This document shows positions 1 through 11,879 of a stretch of 64,000 nt of DNA, piece after piece (position 1 is the stretch's first letter; every line of letters begins with the position of its first letter). Origin of the DNA: Panorpa germanica (Eukaryota > Arthropoda > Insecta > Mecoptera > Panorpidae); NCBI GenBank assembly GCA_963678705.1, contig OY783203.1, positions 29,122,535 through 29,186,534 on the forward strand, given 5' to 3'. Position numbers and translations under genes: made by a program. The notes beneath the pieces were generated by a model that made no database searches, was not told where the DNA came from, and was given only the letters and a program-made list of their open reading frames with translations.

Positions 1-1803
1 TCGTATAGGATTTGTGATTATGAGAGTACATAATGAATTTATTTTAATAATAACCGAACCCAGAAAATATATCGCTTATCCAGGAATCGAATTCGAAGAC
101 AAAGCAGTCTGTTTATACGAGCAGTACGAGTTATACACTATACTGTATGCAGTAAATCATCGGTTGATTTTCCTCCATTCCTGGAGATTTGCGATGCCAG
201 TCTTGTCAATCATAAACTCGAGAATTGTTGTGTAGAAAATGGCATGTGTACGAGGAAGCTGATCGACCTATATTGATCACTGAAGTGTGTCCGTCCGGGA
301 TGTATGCCACACATCGTACTGTTACTGTTCACCGTTGGCATGTGGAAGTGCAATGTCAACGGAAATGCTCCCATTAGCATAAATGATCTAGACTACTGTG
401 TCGTCTGACGATCTATTAGAGACAGAATTTCATGAATATAAATTTTGTTGGAAATATCCTTCTTTTCTGCTGTCACCTCAAATTTCACAATTTAATACCA
501 CACAAGTTAATTAAAGCAGAGCCTTATCTAGTGGAAGTAATGCTCTAGCTTAAATTCCCCATGCCCTATATTAAATACCCGACGTCATGTTTTTAAATTT
601 CGGATGCGCTGTCTCAAATTCGATTGTACACGGCCCAGAACCCAAGACTTTCATATAATTCTCTATTTCTCTATAGCCTCGTATATGTAAATTCCCAATC
701 TGTCCCCTGTCCCCGGTATAAACATTCTAAAAATGTAGCTAAACAGCATTTAAACAACAAAAACAAGATGTTTATTTGACCTAACTTGACCTTAGCTGGT
801 TTTAGATTCATAACCTCAAATCGACATCTGATAAATACAAAAAGAATTTCAAATACTAAAATACCGTTGTACAACTGATAATTATTTATATTAGTTGTTA
901 GTTCATCCACGAGATGGCAAAGTTCTATTATTAAAATTGATAATTATTATAATTTCACTTTCTACGAGTATATAAATTAAAGCAAAGAGGAAATACGTCA
1001 TAAATTTATCGCAATAAGATTATCGCAAAAATTTCTCTTTTCAATTAGTTATTTATTAAATGAGTAAAATATAATCAGGTTATAAAAACAGAATTTAAAA
1101 TAACTGTATATTTTAAATTAATATCTGTGTTTAACATTCGTTTAAGAATTGATTATATCATTTGTGTAATTAAAAAGAAGTTGAATTAAATCATTCTTCT
1201 GGTGGCTTGGTTTAATTTATTCTATTTCTATTTTAATTTATTTTAAAAGGTGAAAGTAAACCAAATTATGTCAAAAAGTTCAAGCGCAAAATCATATTAG
1301 TGACTCAAGAATGATGTTGTGCACAATTACGATTATATGGAACGTCTATCGCGCAAGAAGTGTTGTATCTTTGGGTATATATAAATTCATCTTATCTTAA
1401 ATATATATGTATATATATAAAATGAGGCCACAGCACCATATATACTGCCAAATTTGTGAGACGTCGTCAATGATGGGACGGAAATCAGAACATCGGAAAT
1501 AGAACGAAATGAAGTAAAATTAATTTTAAAATTTTATTATAAACATAGACTTTATTATTTGAATATATTTTTGATAAGATTATGTAAATAAAACACGACT
1601 AGCTCGATATATTGAATATGTATATTATTCATGGGTCGAAATTGTACTTTGGCCGGCCCACAAGTCGAGTTATAAAATTAATTTAGCACAATTATTACTA
1701 AGAAAACAGAAATACTTAATGTAAGTTTATTCTATTACATGTAAAACGCGATTTAGTTTATCTCTCTATATCCAATAGAAATTGCCCACTAAATACAAAC
1801 ATG

Positions 1804-1807
<4 letters not shown>
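1..1807. other. intergenic DNA, no gene recognised
   Basis: AT-rich sequence with no open frame that looks like a known protein on either strand. A somewhat more GC-rich patch lies at about 240-420 but has no convincing reading frame. It could hold regulatory DNA or an exon of a gene outside the window; nothing in the sequence decides this. Confidence 0.5.

Positions 1808-1872
<65 letters not shown>
1808..1872. repeat. (TA)n microsatellite
   Basis: About 32 uninterrupted TA units. The tract abuts the left end of a mariner copy, which inserts at TA, so the element probably landed in or at the edge of a TA tract. A shorter TATA run follows the element's right end. Confidence 0.95.
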
Positions 1873-1873
<1 letters not shown>

Positions 1874-2449
1874 GAGGCATGTTTTTTAAGTAAGTACCGT
1901 TTTGCGTTTCCGCCTTTGCAGCGCTACGGTCGGCGTTCCGCTGGTTACCTACATCTCTTGTCTACGCACTGACGCCATTACAGTCTGATTCTTCATTGTA
2001 TACGTTGTTTACTGAGTGTTTAAGATGCCTCCGACAATCGTGAGTCCCGCCGATTGTGAAGTACGGGCTGTTATACAATTTCTTAGTGCTAAAGGCGTAA
2101 AACCGATCGATATTCATCGTGAGATCTGTGAAGTTTACGGACAAAACATTATGAGTGATGGAATGGTGAGGAAATGGGTGAGAGCATTTAAAGATGGCCG
2201 CACAAATGTGCATGATGAAGAACGGAGTGGGCAGAGTGATACAGTGGTTAACAAGTCAGGCGGCAGAATTTTATGAGGAGGGTATTCAAAAACTGGTGCC
2301 ACGTTATGACAAGTGCCTCAATATTCACGGAAATTATGTAGAAAAGTAGATTAAGGTACAGGCTTTCATGTAAAAATAAAATTATTGCGATATCTTTGCA
2401 CGTTTTTTTTTTAATTCCAAAACGGTACTTACTTAAAAAACACGCCTCG
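1873..2449 (+). mobile_element. internally deleted mariner transposon, copy 1
   Basis: The ends are inverted repeats of about 30 bp (left CGAGGCATGTTTTTTAAG, right its complement ending in CGCCTCG) with TA on both outer sides, as expected for Tc1/mariner. Inside are the start and the end of a mariner transposase with the middle missing. The 577 bp length compares with about 1.3 kb for an autonomous mariner, so this is a non-autonomous deletion derivative. A second copy lies at 13306-13871. Confidence 0.9.
2025..2349 (+). pseudogene. mariner transposase remnant (N- and C-terminal ends joined)
   Basis: From the ATG at 2025 the frame gives about 70 residues of the helix-turn-helix DNA-binding region of a mariner transposase, beginning MPPTIVSPADCEVRAVI and including the segment MVRKWVRAFKDGRTNVHDEE. 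After about 2245 the match continues one frame over as the transposase C-terminus (WLTSQAAEFYEEG to the TAG at 2347-2349). The central DDD catalytic domain is absent, so no active transposase can be made. The N-terminal frame itself runs to a stop at 2274-2276. Confidence 0.85.
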
Positions 2450-3129
2450 TATATATATATATACTACTTGAACAAAACCTAGTATTATTTAACATAAAAG
2501 AGCCTCAATTTTGTAAGAAATTTTAATCATTGCATCAACTATATTTGGTGGTAACTAAGATGTTAATTTTTTTATTCTATCGTGCGCTTTTTTACAAAAA
2601 TGTTGTCCCAACTTGTAGAATATCTAAGAGATAACATTTTTTGTAAAATTAAAACTTCTCTGTAAGTTTGTTTTATACAGTTATATTGAAATACTAAATA
2701 TAGTTCAAATTAAGAGATTTCGGCAGTGACTTATGCTTAAAAGAGGTTATAAAAGCCTTATAAATCTACTGATGAATGATGAAAAGTGACTATTAGCTCT
2801 TTCGCTTTAATATGTATCTAAAATATGTTAGTGGCACAGTGCCTTTTTATTGTATCGTAGATTTATAGTGCACAACTTGGTTTAAGCATGAATCACCGCC
2901 AAACGCAATTTGAACTATGTAATACAACTTTGGGTTTAACAAACGTTTACTACACCAAGAAATGTTGAAAGACGTTATAGGGCAACACATTCGTAACGAG
3001 CGTAAGGTTGTATGCATTCGGACGTTGTCGTCTGCAGTCGGAATCAGCACGCAACTTCTGTGATGCCGCTTGAGAACAGGATAGCGAATATACCGCCGGG
3101 TGGATTCTTTCTGTAGCCGGTACCAAACG
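2450..3129. other. intergenic DNA, no gene recognised
   Basis: AT-rich spacer. The part from about 2830 is more GC-balanced and may be the outer part of the dispersed repeat at 3130-3460, but no copy elsewhere in the window confirms this. Confidence 0.4.
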
Positions 3130-3460
3130 ATGCTAAAAACATCTTCCAACGTTAGACGCATCGTGTGGTCGATACTAGAACTAAGTGTGTGTAACGTCTT
3201 AACGTTGGAAGAAGTTCGGGCTGTTGTCAATCTTTTGACCCGCGTCAAAGGGATTTTCTACTCTCACCACATACTTGATCCACATGTCATGTACTGCTGC
3301 ACGAATCGTCCAACAAAGGAAGGTTTTATACTTGAAAGTTACTTTATTTACTTGAAAGTTTTTGTTAAATAGTGTCAGTGTGATCTAACATTCATTCCAC
3401 GGTGTAGCAGGAAACTTACCATGTCAATCTTCCAATATGTGACTAACATTTATCAAGAAT
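3130..3460 (-). repeat. dispersed repeat R1, copy 1
   Basis: It shares blocks with 9885-10135, 27463-28352 and 31540-31755: a CCAACGT-containing block, a 'GACCCGCGTCAAA' block, a 'CTTGATCCACATGTCATG' block and a 'CCACGGTG' block, in the same relative order. It runs opposite to the copies at 9885 and 27463. No coding function is recognised and the class of element is unknown. Long frames inside it are not conserved between copies. Confidence 0.6.
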
Positions 3461-3893
3461 CCTGGACCTGTGCTTCACTTCCACTCCCCTCTTAGCACCC
3501 CTGAGGACATCACTGCATGGGTGCAATACTAGTTTGCTAAAACCTATTAATATAAAATATTACAATAATAATATTACAAAAACAAGTGATGAGCTTCTCC
3601 GTGTTCCATTGCCGCTCTGTCTGTATTTGTTTTGCAGTCTGTATTTGTTTAGAATGTAAATGATCCAACTGACTACAGAATCAACATAATGTGCTTATGG
3701 TACTGGTCACTGTTGAGTGTTCGAGTGTTGAGTGTCACGGAGAGGATCCTCGTTTGTGAGGTGACATGATGGCATTGGCCTGTTATATTTATGGAAGAAC
3801 TTGTTTAATAAATTAATATTTAACATTGAAATAATCTTTGACTGCGTCATAAATTTAAGGACGGTGAATTTGTTGTTGACGGTGTATGTGTTA

Positions 3894-4280
3894 TGCCGGT
3901 TTTACACCAAAGAGACAGGTTTAAAAACAGTTTTGTTGTCAAAAAACAAAACAAAAACATGTTTTGTTTTATCGTAAAACAGTTCTGTTCTTCGAAAACA
4001 GATTGTTCACACTGAATAGACTGGTTTTGTATTTAATATTTTTCTGTGTGTTCCATAAAAATTAAAGCGCAAATGTTCACAAAAAATAAAACTGCGTGAC
4101 AAACCAAGCAGACTAATAAACAACAACAAACGTGTTTTCCTTTGATCTTACCAACTCCAGATGGGAATGTGTTTTGTTTACTAAAACAGCAACAAAAGAC
4201 AAAAATGTTTTAAGAACTGTCTCTATGGTGTAAACATTGGTGTTTTTGTTCAGAAAAATGAGTTTTTGTTCGTGTTTTAT
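3894..4280 (+). mobile_element. PIF/Harbinger-like MITE H, copy 1 (right end truncated)
   Basis: It begins TGCCGGTTTTACACCA after a TTA, matching the full-length copies at 20750 and 32238, and follows them to the 'TTTTTGTTCGTGTTTTAT' segment. There the match stops before the right terminal repeat, so the right end is lost. A TTA target site and terminal repeats of this kind fit the PIF/Harbinger group, but no transposase is present to prove it. Confidence 0.75.
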
Positions 4281-5059
4281 GGGTATTGTATGTTTCCTAG
4301 CCTTGCCCAGATGAATCACATTATGAATACGGACAGTGGTGTATTGATAAATATTAAATAACAAATTTTCTCTCTTGATATAACACACTAAAACGATTAA
4401 ACTCTACTGAAAAAGTCGAGTGTTGCCAGTAGTCTTTCACACAAACAATTTTTTTTTTAATTTCAATTTATAAATTACAATCTGTGCTAAGAAACATTCA
4501 TCAAATTTTGGTGATACATAAAAAAGTTGTGAGCTTGTCATCCAGTAAAATAGGTCACAAACGTTATATACTAGATAAATTCGATTACGTAACAGGTAAC
4601 TTTTATTACATTAATGTATGAGATACACATGAGGCATCTACATGCAAGTGACAAAAGTAAAATTCTTCAGAAAACGAGTTTAAAGTTAAGATCGTATAGG
4701 CGTTATAGTAAAATGTGTCCAAGTTTTCGCTTTGTGTCACTAAATAGTTTAGTACATCTTCTATCAAAGTTTCTAAATTTGTCTCTTACATCCCTTTGCT
4801 TCTAAAACCGTGATATATACATTTAGATTTACTGATACATTGACTTAGTTAATATTGTTATTGCATATTGAAGTTTCGCTGGACTATTTCCACATTATAG
4901 CATTTGTTTGTTATCAGGTAAAGCTGGAACTCGGATTAACCGATTGATTGATTCGCTAATTAATTTTCATTCCCAGAAGCAAATCATTTACGTAACTAGT
5001 ATTTGTTCGTAGGGTGAATGACCAGGTGGATTTACGTCACATGTTGCAACTGACATTCG
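4281..5059. other. intergenic DNA, no gene recognised
   Basis: AT-rich sequence without recognisable coding, RNA or repeat content. A 63-codon open frame at 4614-4805 has a composition typical of chance. Confidence 0.4.
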
Positions 5060-5520
5060 GAGAAATTCGAGGAAAATCAACGATGATTTATGTCAAATAC
5101 AAGACTACATCAGATGCAATACTCTTTGTTTGTTTCGATTTGTTTCCGAATTATATAACGCTTAGATAAGATACACCATGGGGGTGAAAATAAAAGCTCG
5201 GGGGTCGATGGAATACAATTATGAAACACCCAATAGGGCTTCCTGCAATTCTGGTGTGACGTTACACATTTAAACACTTTTTTTTAAATATTTTATTGTT
5301 CTTAGAATAAATAACTTTTTTCTTTTTTTTGGACCTCATGGAAATTTTAAATTTATTTAAGAAATAACGTTTTTCTTAACACTTTTTAACTAATAATTAT
5401 TACCACTCGCGGATTTTTTCTTTATGTTAAATTCTTCAACAATTGTTTTTTAAAACTATATTTTTTTTACAACTAATATTACATATTTTATGCTGCGTGT
5501 GACGCCACAACGCTTCAAAC
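5060..5520 (+). repeat. dispersed repeat R2, copy 1
   Basis: It resembles 10136-10385. Shared landmarks are 'GTCAAATACAAGA' with 'TACATCAG', then an AT-rich stretch, then 'TTTTATGCTG' and 'TGTGACGCCACAACGCTT' at the right end. No terminal inverted repeats or coding sequence are evident. It looks like a decayed element of unknown class. Confidence 0.55.
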
Positions 5521-5549
5521 TCCTCTCTCCTTTCTCCCTTGTCCCAATT

Positions 5550-5712
5550 TTTTTTTAAATTACAAAAATAGCATCACTAAAGCCACTGTAAATCGTAAGC
5601 TAATGGTCGGAATGTCATGAAATTTTGACACATATCGTTTGAAAGTTGGTACTATCCAAAACTCATATGGATGACATCTGTATGTCATCCTACGAACTTA
5701 TTGAGTGATGTG
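5550..5712 (+). mobile_element. half of a palindromic MITE
   Basis: The right part, with 'ATGTCATCCTACGAACTT' followed by 'ATTGAGTGATGTG', matches the right arm of the palindromic element at 12747-13039, and 'AAAATAGCATCACTAAAG' matches its interior. The left arm is missing. Confidence 0.6.
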
Positions 5713-6190
5713 TTATTTGAAATCATATTTTAAACCTAATTACATTTATGTAAGAATTAACTTAAGTAAAACCAAGTTACATTTCATCTAAAACATTGTA
5801 AATAAGGTTACTTTATTTCCCTTTAATCCTTAAAAAAAACTTCTTAAGATTTTATAATCGTTAAAACGGTCTACTTAAGAAATTATATGATTTATATTAA
5901 TGAACAAGGCAGAAGGTAGAATTATTTTTCATAAAACAGTAAAATAGGAAACAAAACGTTATATTGTTAACTTTTATTACGTTATATATGTGTTTAGCGG
6001 ATTATATATTGATATTAGTTCATTATATTGACCGTGCTATTACTTCTGATGATTAGGTATAGGTTGAATGAACACATAAGAGTTGAAATTTACTTTGGTA
6101 TTTTACATTGGATTCAACACATTAGTAATTCAGTAATTCCGTATAAACAAACATATTTAACAATGTGGTGATTATATAATGTTAAAGTTT
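5713..6190. other. intergenic DNA, no gene recognised
   Basis: AT-rich spacer with nothing recognisable. Confidence 0.4.
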
Positions 6191-6192
6191 GT

Positions 6193-6235
<43 letters not shown>
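6191..6235. repeat. (GT)n microsatellite
   Basis: About 22 GT units with one early interruption (TGTATG). Confidence 0.95.
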
Positions 6236-6238
<3 letters not shown>

Positions 6239-6414
6239 TGGTGTGTTGTTAAACCTAATCCTTGACTTTGTTAGCCAAGTACCGTAATGTTAATACAAAC
6301 AATTGAACAACTATTTAAAGAAATACAGTTTATTTCGAGGAATAAATGTTTGTTTAATGTGACAATCAGTTGGCTGTCATTTGTCCACTAGAGGTATTGG
6401 GGAAGGATGTGAAT

Positions 6415-7090
6415 ATGGTTGCTTGGTTTAGGCTGAGGAATGAGGAGAGAGGCAGTAGGTATTGGGGAACAGTAGAATAGAAATTATGCAGCATGTACCA
6501 CATTATTGTAAAATTAGAACCACATTAAGTATAGGTGTCAGGATAACGTGGAAAGTTAGTTAAGCTTGAAGGAGTTATTGCAAGGAAAGACTAGGACGAG
6601 TATAGGATGTGAAGTGAGCAATGCATTCATAGATTGAATTTTTGACAAATGCCGTAACGGGAGAGAGCAGTAAGATAGAAAGAGAAGTAAGAGTATATGA
6701 AGAGAAAATACTATGTTAGGAAGGATAGGGAAAAGATAATAGAGGGTTTGTCGAGAGGAGTCAAGGAAACTAAGAGGTGAGAGACGGAGGTACAGGAAAC
6801 GTGGAGAATAAAGGGTAGCGAAAGTAAGGAGAAGGAAAACTGAGAAGGAGGAGAAACTTTGTAGGCAGAGGGGGGAGTCTGGAGGAACGATTACAAGAGA
6901 AGAGAAGAAAGTAGATAACAAAGCAGACGAACATTGAAAAAGACGAAGCTAATTTAAAAAATGTTAAAAATTTGTAAATGAAAGGATCCGTGTATAGGAT
7001 AACACTAACTCGGAATGTATTAGTAGAGACACAGTGCAGGTTCATACTCCACTTTCGATAGAAATGTAAAATTTGGTACAATGATAGAAT
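6415..7090 (+). pseudogene. degenerate non-LTR retroelement tail
   Basis: The + strand at about 6415-6480 reads (W)FRLRNEERGSRYWG before a stop. This resembles the short motif (R)FRLxNEExxSRY that often lies just before a CxxC segment at the C-terminus of insect non-LTR reverse-transcriptase polyproteins. The same motif appears on the minus strand at 50164-50397. The purine-rich DNA that follows, to about 7090, gives Arg/Glu/Lys-rich fragments in broken frames, as in decayed ORFs of such elements. Long minus-strand frames here (6556-7081) are complements of this purine bias. Confidence 0.35.
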
Positions 7091-8057
7091 TTAATGAGTA
7101 GAGAATGAGTGTTTATGCCAGATTGAAAATGGGATATCTAAGGAACCACTTAAGGGAGGACGGTGGTCTAGAGCTCGAATATTTAAGGTATTTTGAGGAT
7201 TGTTTTTTTATAATAAAAATAATTAAAAGGATATTTTTATTTCTTAGGCTTATTATTACACTTCTTCTACATACAAAAAAAACATTTTTCGAAATTAAAA
7301 AATATTGTTAAACATGTTAAAAATGACGCTGAAGTAGATCCTGTCAAAAAATTGGGCCTGGGCGATTTTAGTTCTTCTATTTATCTGATAAATAAAAATC
7401 AAGAAAATTATTTATTAGTATGGGTACAGTTATTGTCGGAACTAGACCATGCCGAAAAAAGTAATTTTGAAATAAATAAGATTAAAGTTTTAAGGATGCT
7501 ATTTATAAGTTAATTGCAGTTTTATTAAAGAAAAGAACTTTTTGAAAATCTTAGGTTGGTCTAACCTCTTCAAAAAGTAGTATCTCCCATGTGCGCTAAG
7601 ACTTAAATGAAAATAAATGAAAATGTTTTCAAAATGTACATCATCGTTTCTGACATTATAAACTTAACTATAGTAAAATGTCAGATTAGAGTAGAAAGAT
7701 TACTGTCAGAATATATAAATGTTGGTGTTCTTAGATGTTGAAATATTAAGGGTTTAAGGGTACTTAGAAATAAACAAAGGATACTGATACAGCTATCCTT
7801 TTAGAATAGAATATACTGATAATTATCAAAGTATTCTATAAAGTTATTCTAAACTAATTATCTCGACACCTTTGAACTTTTTGAACAAGATTTAGTTGTA
7901 GATGATGTAAGTGCTAAAAACCGCAACTCTCTTACTACGCAGAGGCGGATCAGACACTGTGCGCTACAATCATTATTGAATTTCTGGAAAGTCATGATTC
8001 GTTTCTGTTACTACGGTCTATGAGTAAATGTAGAAGTTACAAAAGTAAGACGTATTA
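7091..8057. other. intergenic DNA, no gene recognised
   Basis: AT-rich spacer with no recognisable coding or repeat content on either strand. Confidence 0.4.
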
Positions 8058-8315
8058 TGCCGGTTTCACACCAGAGATACAGTTCAATAAAACACGAACA
8101 AACACTGTTCTTTTTTAACAAAAACACCAAAGAGACAGTTCTTAAAACAGTTTTCTTTTGTTGCTGTTTTAGTAAACACGTTTGTTGTTGTTTTTTAGTC
8201 TGCTTGGTTTGAACACGCAGTTTTGTTTCTTGTGAACATTTTCGCTTGTCAGTTGTTGCTTATCATGTTTATAATTTTTATGGGACACACAGAAAAACAT
8301 GAAACTGGCACTAAA
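8058..8315 (-). mobile_element. PIF/Harbinger-like MITE H, copy 2 (truncated)
   Basis: It begins TGCCGGTTTCACACCAGAGA after TTA and continues with the complement of the family consensus, including 'GTCTGCTTGGTTTG', 'GTGAACATTT' and 'ATGGGACACACAGAAAAAC'. It stops in the middle, so the other terminal repeat is missing. It is inverted relative to copies 1, 3, 4 and 5. Confidence 0.7.
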
Positions 8316-8867
8316 CATCTTTTGGCGCACCCTATATACGATATACTTCGTGGCTATCACGAACCTCTTAAATCCGTCTCCGATACTGCTTTTATTACAA
8401 ACTGCAATATTTCTTTACGTGAATACACATTACTTAATTTCATAATTCCAAGAAATTTACAAAAATATAGAATTACCCATTTCAAACAAAAAACTTTAGC
8501 AATTAAATTAAAATGTTGCTAAGTTTGAAAAGTTTATTTTTGTTGTACGAGAATTATTTGTTTACACGGCATATTACTTACATATACCACTCTATACCTG
8601 TACAGTGTGTACTGTGTAGTGTACATTGTTTCTATGCTATAACGAACATATTATATCCCTCCCTGTATTGTAATTTAAACAGTCTGGTACGGCGTAGTAG
8701 TACAATGCAACGAAAAATCGATTTAACAAAACATTGCGCTTGTTACAGCAATCAAATACTCGTAAAATTTAGATACAAATCTAAATATTTATATTTACAT
8801 TTCGATGAAATTGAAATTATGTTCCTAGGTAATTCAGCCATGCTTAATGTTTGGTAGACTACACAAT
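8316..8867. other. intergenic DNA with a short dispersed repeat
   Basis: No gene recognised. The piece at about 8485-8560 ('AAGTTTGAAAAGTTTATTTT', then 'TACGAGAATTATTTG') resembles about 13185-13260, so it is a fragment of a dispersed repeat. The 114-codon frame at 8513-8857 has no recognisable domain. Confidence 0.4.
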
Positions 8868-9846
8868 CACTGGCGTAGCTAGGTATGGGCGAATCGGTGC
8901 AGTGCACCGGGGCCCCCAAGCTCAGGGGGCCCTCGGATTTTTATAACTTATATTTATATTTTAACGGTTTCACAGTGAAGTAATACTCTTAGTAAATAGT
9001 TATTCCGAGAGAGTGTATTCATACTTCATATTCATATTGAGAGATATAGAGAGTGTATTTCATACTCACTTATGTACAAATTTATCGCTGAACATGAGGG
9101 AGGGGGGAAGCATGGACCGGGCAAGGGTCTAAGTCTATTACGTAATTCTCTCAGGCAGAGGTACGCATTGTAGAGTTGTTTATGTTGAGATTAAGCTCAA
9201 ACAAAAGTAGCTGCAGGATTGTACTTAGAGTCTTAGAGCGTAATATCGCTAACAATATACAGAAAAGGCAGATGTTTATTTCCTTTGGTCTACTATTAAA
9301 ACATCATAATAATTGATCTGGATAAGATAGAAGGAGTGACATAAGTGCACATAATTTGGTGCAAAAAAGTATACCCGCTAGTGAAGAAAGTAGGATATTC
9401 CAGTTCGCGTGTTTGCCACCCTTGCCTTCGGATAGGGGTCAGTTTTACACGCGGGTTGAAATGTCTTACTTTCTTCCCTCGGTGTGTAATATACTATTAA
9501 TGTTTTATGTATAATAAATGTTTTACATACATACATGCATACATCTTTTGATTTACTTCGTTTTATTGATTAATACCAATAATATAAATCCAAGTATACA
9601 TTCCTAAACTCTTCACCTAGGCGATCACTAAAGCTCACACAAGACACACATACACATACATGTAGTAAGTAGTTTTGCTGTGCTATGCAGTGTATGGTAA
9701 AGAGCTGATGATAAACTAATAGCTTTGTACCTTTAAAGTATTTATACATATATATTTATATCTGACTTGAAAAACCTAAACAGTTTAGTTAGGGGCCCAG
9801 ATTCTTTTTTTGCACCGGGGCTCTTGGTTACCTAGCTACGCCACTG
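8868..9846. mobile_element. non-autonomous hAT element (979 bp)
   Basis: The ends are inverted repeats CACTGGCGTAGCTAGGTA (left) and CAGTGGCGTAGCTAGGTA (right, read inward), each followed by a 'GCACCGGGGC' type block. The element is flanked by a perfect 8 bp direct repeat, TACACAAT, at 8860-8867 and 9847-9854. The 8 bp target site and the CAxTGGCGTA terminus are typical of the hAT superfamily. No transposase is encoded inside. The intact target duplication argues for a fairly recent insertion. Confidence 0.92.
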
Positions 9847-9884
9847 TACACAATACAATGAGTAAGACGTAATAAACCCGGCTC

Positions 9885-10135
9885 CAAACGATATGGTGAA
9901 CGTTTGATTCAAATGCTTTCCTCCAACGTGTTATGCGAATATTGGAAGATTGAAATGGCAAGTTTCCTACCACACGGTGGAAGGAATGATTTATTTATTT
10001 TGTTAATTTGTTGATATTATTGTGTGTGTGGTGGGGGCTGAAAAATTGACGCGGGTCAAAAGACCGACAACAGCCCGAACGTTGGACACGCTTAGTTCCA
10101 GCATCGAGCACACGATGCGTCCAACGTGTCATGAT
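9885..10135 (+). repeat. dispersed repeat R1, copy 2
   Basis: It begins near 'ATATGGTGAACGTTTGATTC' and includes 'CCACACGGTGGAAGGAATG', 'GACGCGGGTCAAAAGACCG' and 'AGCATCGAGCACACGATGCG'. It shares order and orientation with 27463-28352 and is the complement of 3130-3460. It abuts a copy of repeat R2. Confidence 0.65.
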
Positions 10136-10385
10136 TTATGTCAAATACAAGAGTACATCAGGTGCAACACTTTTCAAGAAATTACATTTTTTAATTTATT
10201 TTTTTTAAATAATAATTATATTACCTCTAGCGGAATTTTTTTTATGTTAAATTCTTTCACAAAATTATTTTGTTTTTTGAAACTATATTTTTCTACAACT
10301 AATAATATATATTTTATGCTGGCTGTGACGCCACAACGCTTTAGACCCCTCTCCCTTACACTTTATCTTGGGAAGCTCTTGTGAA
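10136..10385 (+). repeat. dispersed repeat R2, copy 2
   Basis: It matches 5060-5520 ('GTCAAATACAAGAGTACATC' near the left, 'TGTGACGCCACAACGCTTTA' at the right) but lacks a central section. It directly follows R1 copy 2, so R1 and R2 may be parts of one longer element. Confidence 0.55.
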
Positions 10386-11115
10386 TTTGTACCAACTCCT
10401 AAAGATTCTAGTTCAACATCAAAGAGCACACCGGCCTACGTCGTTTTAGCAAAGTTGAAATTTCGGGAATATATTCTGTAATATGTAGATAAGAACCTAG
10501 CAGGCTAGTTTTTATATATTTTCTACAGAATATTGTTAAAAATTAACGTTCACTATTGCCAGGCCTAAAGTTCCGAAACCCCCCCCCCCCCTCCTATCTA
10601 TCCACAGGTCTACTTGTAACCGTTTTATTATTACACAATTTCTATTTGACGATAAACAAACGTTTTCCTTGATACTTATACTAGCATACTGTATACTGTA
10701 TACCTTGTACTATACGTTACATATATGTATAATAAAAAAAGGACAGGAAACAGCAGTTTGAAGAAAATAAGATCCATCATTTTTGAAGGATTTTATATTG
10801 TTAAATAAACAATATTCTATTAATCTTTATTATTTGACAAATAATATAGGAAAATACAATAACACATGAACCGTAAAAATAACCTAGAAACATGGATAAA
10901 ACTACCGGTCCGTGCTACATGGTCCGAGCTCTGTGGTCCGTGTCTTTTTTGCTAAAAGAAATTTTATAAACTACAATAAAAAAAACGTTTGAGACATGTC
11001 GCGTTGTGTCGAATAATGTATTTTCTTTTCAAGAAACTATGACATGTGAAATATAACAAGTTGATTTTTTATGTGTATTTAATATTTTGATGTTTTGATG
11101 TCAATACATGTCTCT
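10386..11115. other. intergenic DNA, no gene recognised
   Basis: AT-rich spacer. It contains a run of 13 C at 10579-10591, which is prone to length error in sequencing or assembly. Nothing else is recognised. Confidence 0.4.
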
Positions 11116-11119
11116 TTAA

Positions 11120-11875
11120 GGAGGTACAGGACGTTAACGTAAATGATGAACACGTTGTGAAATTTGTAGGGTCGATACAAATAGTTAAAATACATGCTGT
11201 CTCAAAATTTTAGAGACCTAGGGTTCATAGTTTTTTTTTATACATGATTAAAAATAGTCATTTTCCATACAAATCATAATTTTTAGCTCAATTTCACCAC
11301 ATAATATAACTTTTAACTATAAAAAAATAGTGACACGGCTTTCAAAAACTAGGTGTATATAAAAGAATCTTTTCTGTAACTATTGCAAAAAGAAAATTAT
11401 CAAAAGATACCTATTTACGAAAATATTTAAATAAAACCAGTAAGAAACAGTAAGTGTAGGTTATAAGCCGGCAACGTTGCAAATCCCAATTTGAGCGGGA
11501 AATTCAAAATCGGAATAAATATTATATAAAATATAACAATTTATTGGTCAAATAACCAAATCACGCATGCGTCAACACACGTAAATTTGCAGCGCTGCAA
11601 AATGTATTTGTTATTCCTTTTTTAAAATATTTAATTTGTATTTAAATTGAATTAATATAAATTTGATATTAATTATAGGTAATTTTTAATTTATTATACT
11701 ATTATATGCATAAAAAAATCATTTTAACAAGCAAAAAGCAGTTTAATAGGGAATTGAAAAATTCATTTTCAAAGGTACAGTCCCAATATATGCTCGTCCC
11801 TCATGTACTTGGTATTTTGCATTTCGTATTACCGAGAGATAAACTTTTTGCATTGACGATACGTCCTGTACCTCC
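11120..11875. mobile_element. piggyBac-like MITE with TTAA target sites
   Basis: Terminal inverted repeats GGAGGTACAGGACGT and ACGTCCTGTACCTCC enclose 756 bp and are flanked on both sides by TTAA (11116-11119 and 11876-11879). A TTAA duplication is the signature of piggyBac transposases. The terminal bases differ from the CCC start common in piggyBac, so superfamily placement rests on the target site. No transposase is present. Confidence 0.75.
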
Positions 11876-11879
11876 TTAA

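Noticed and set aside
2847-3248. 133-codon minus-strand frame
   Set aside because: It lies in dispersed repeat R1, and the other R1 copies do not keep the frame open.
6556-7081. Two overlapping minus-strand frames of 103-121 residues rich in Ser, Leu and Phe
   Set aside because: They are the complement of a purine-rich retroelement remnant on the + strand and show no domain or conservation.
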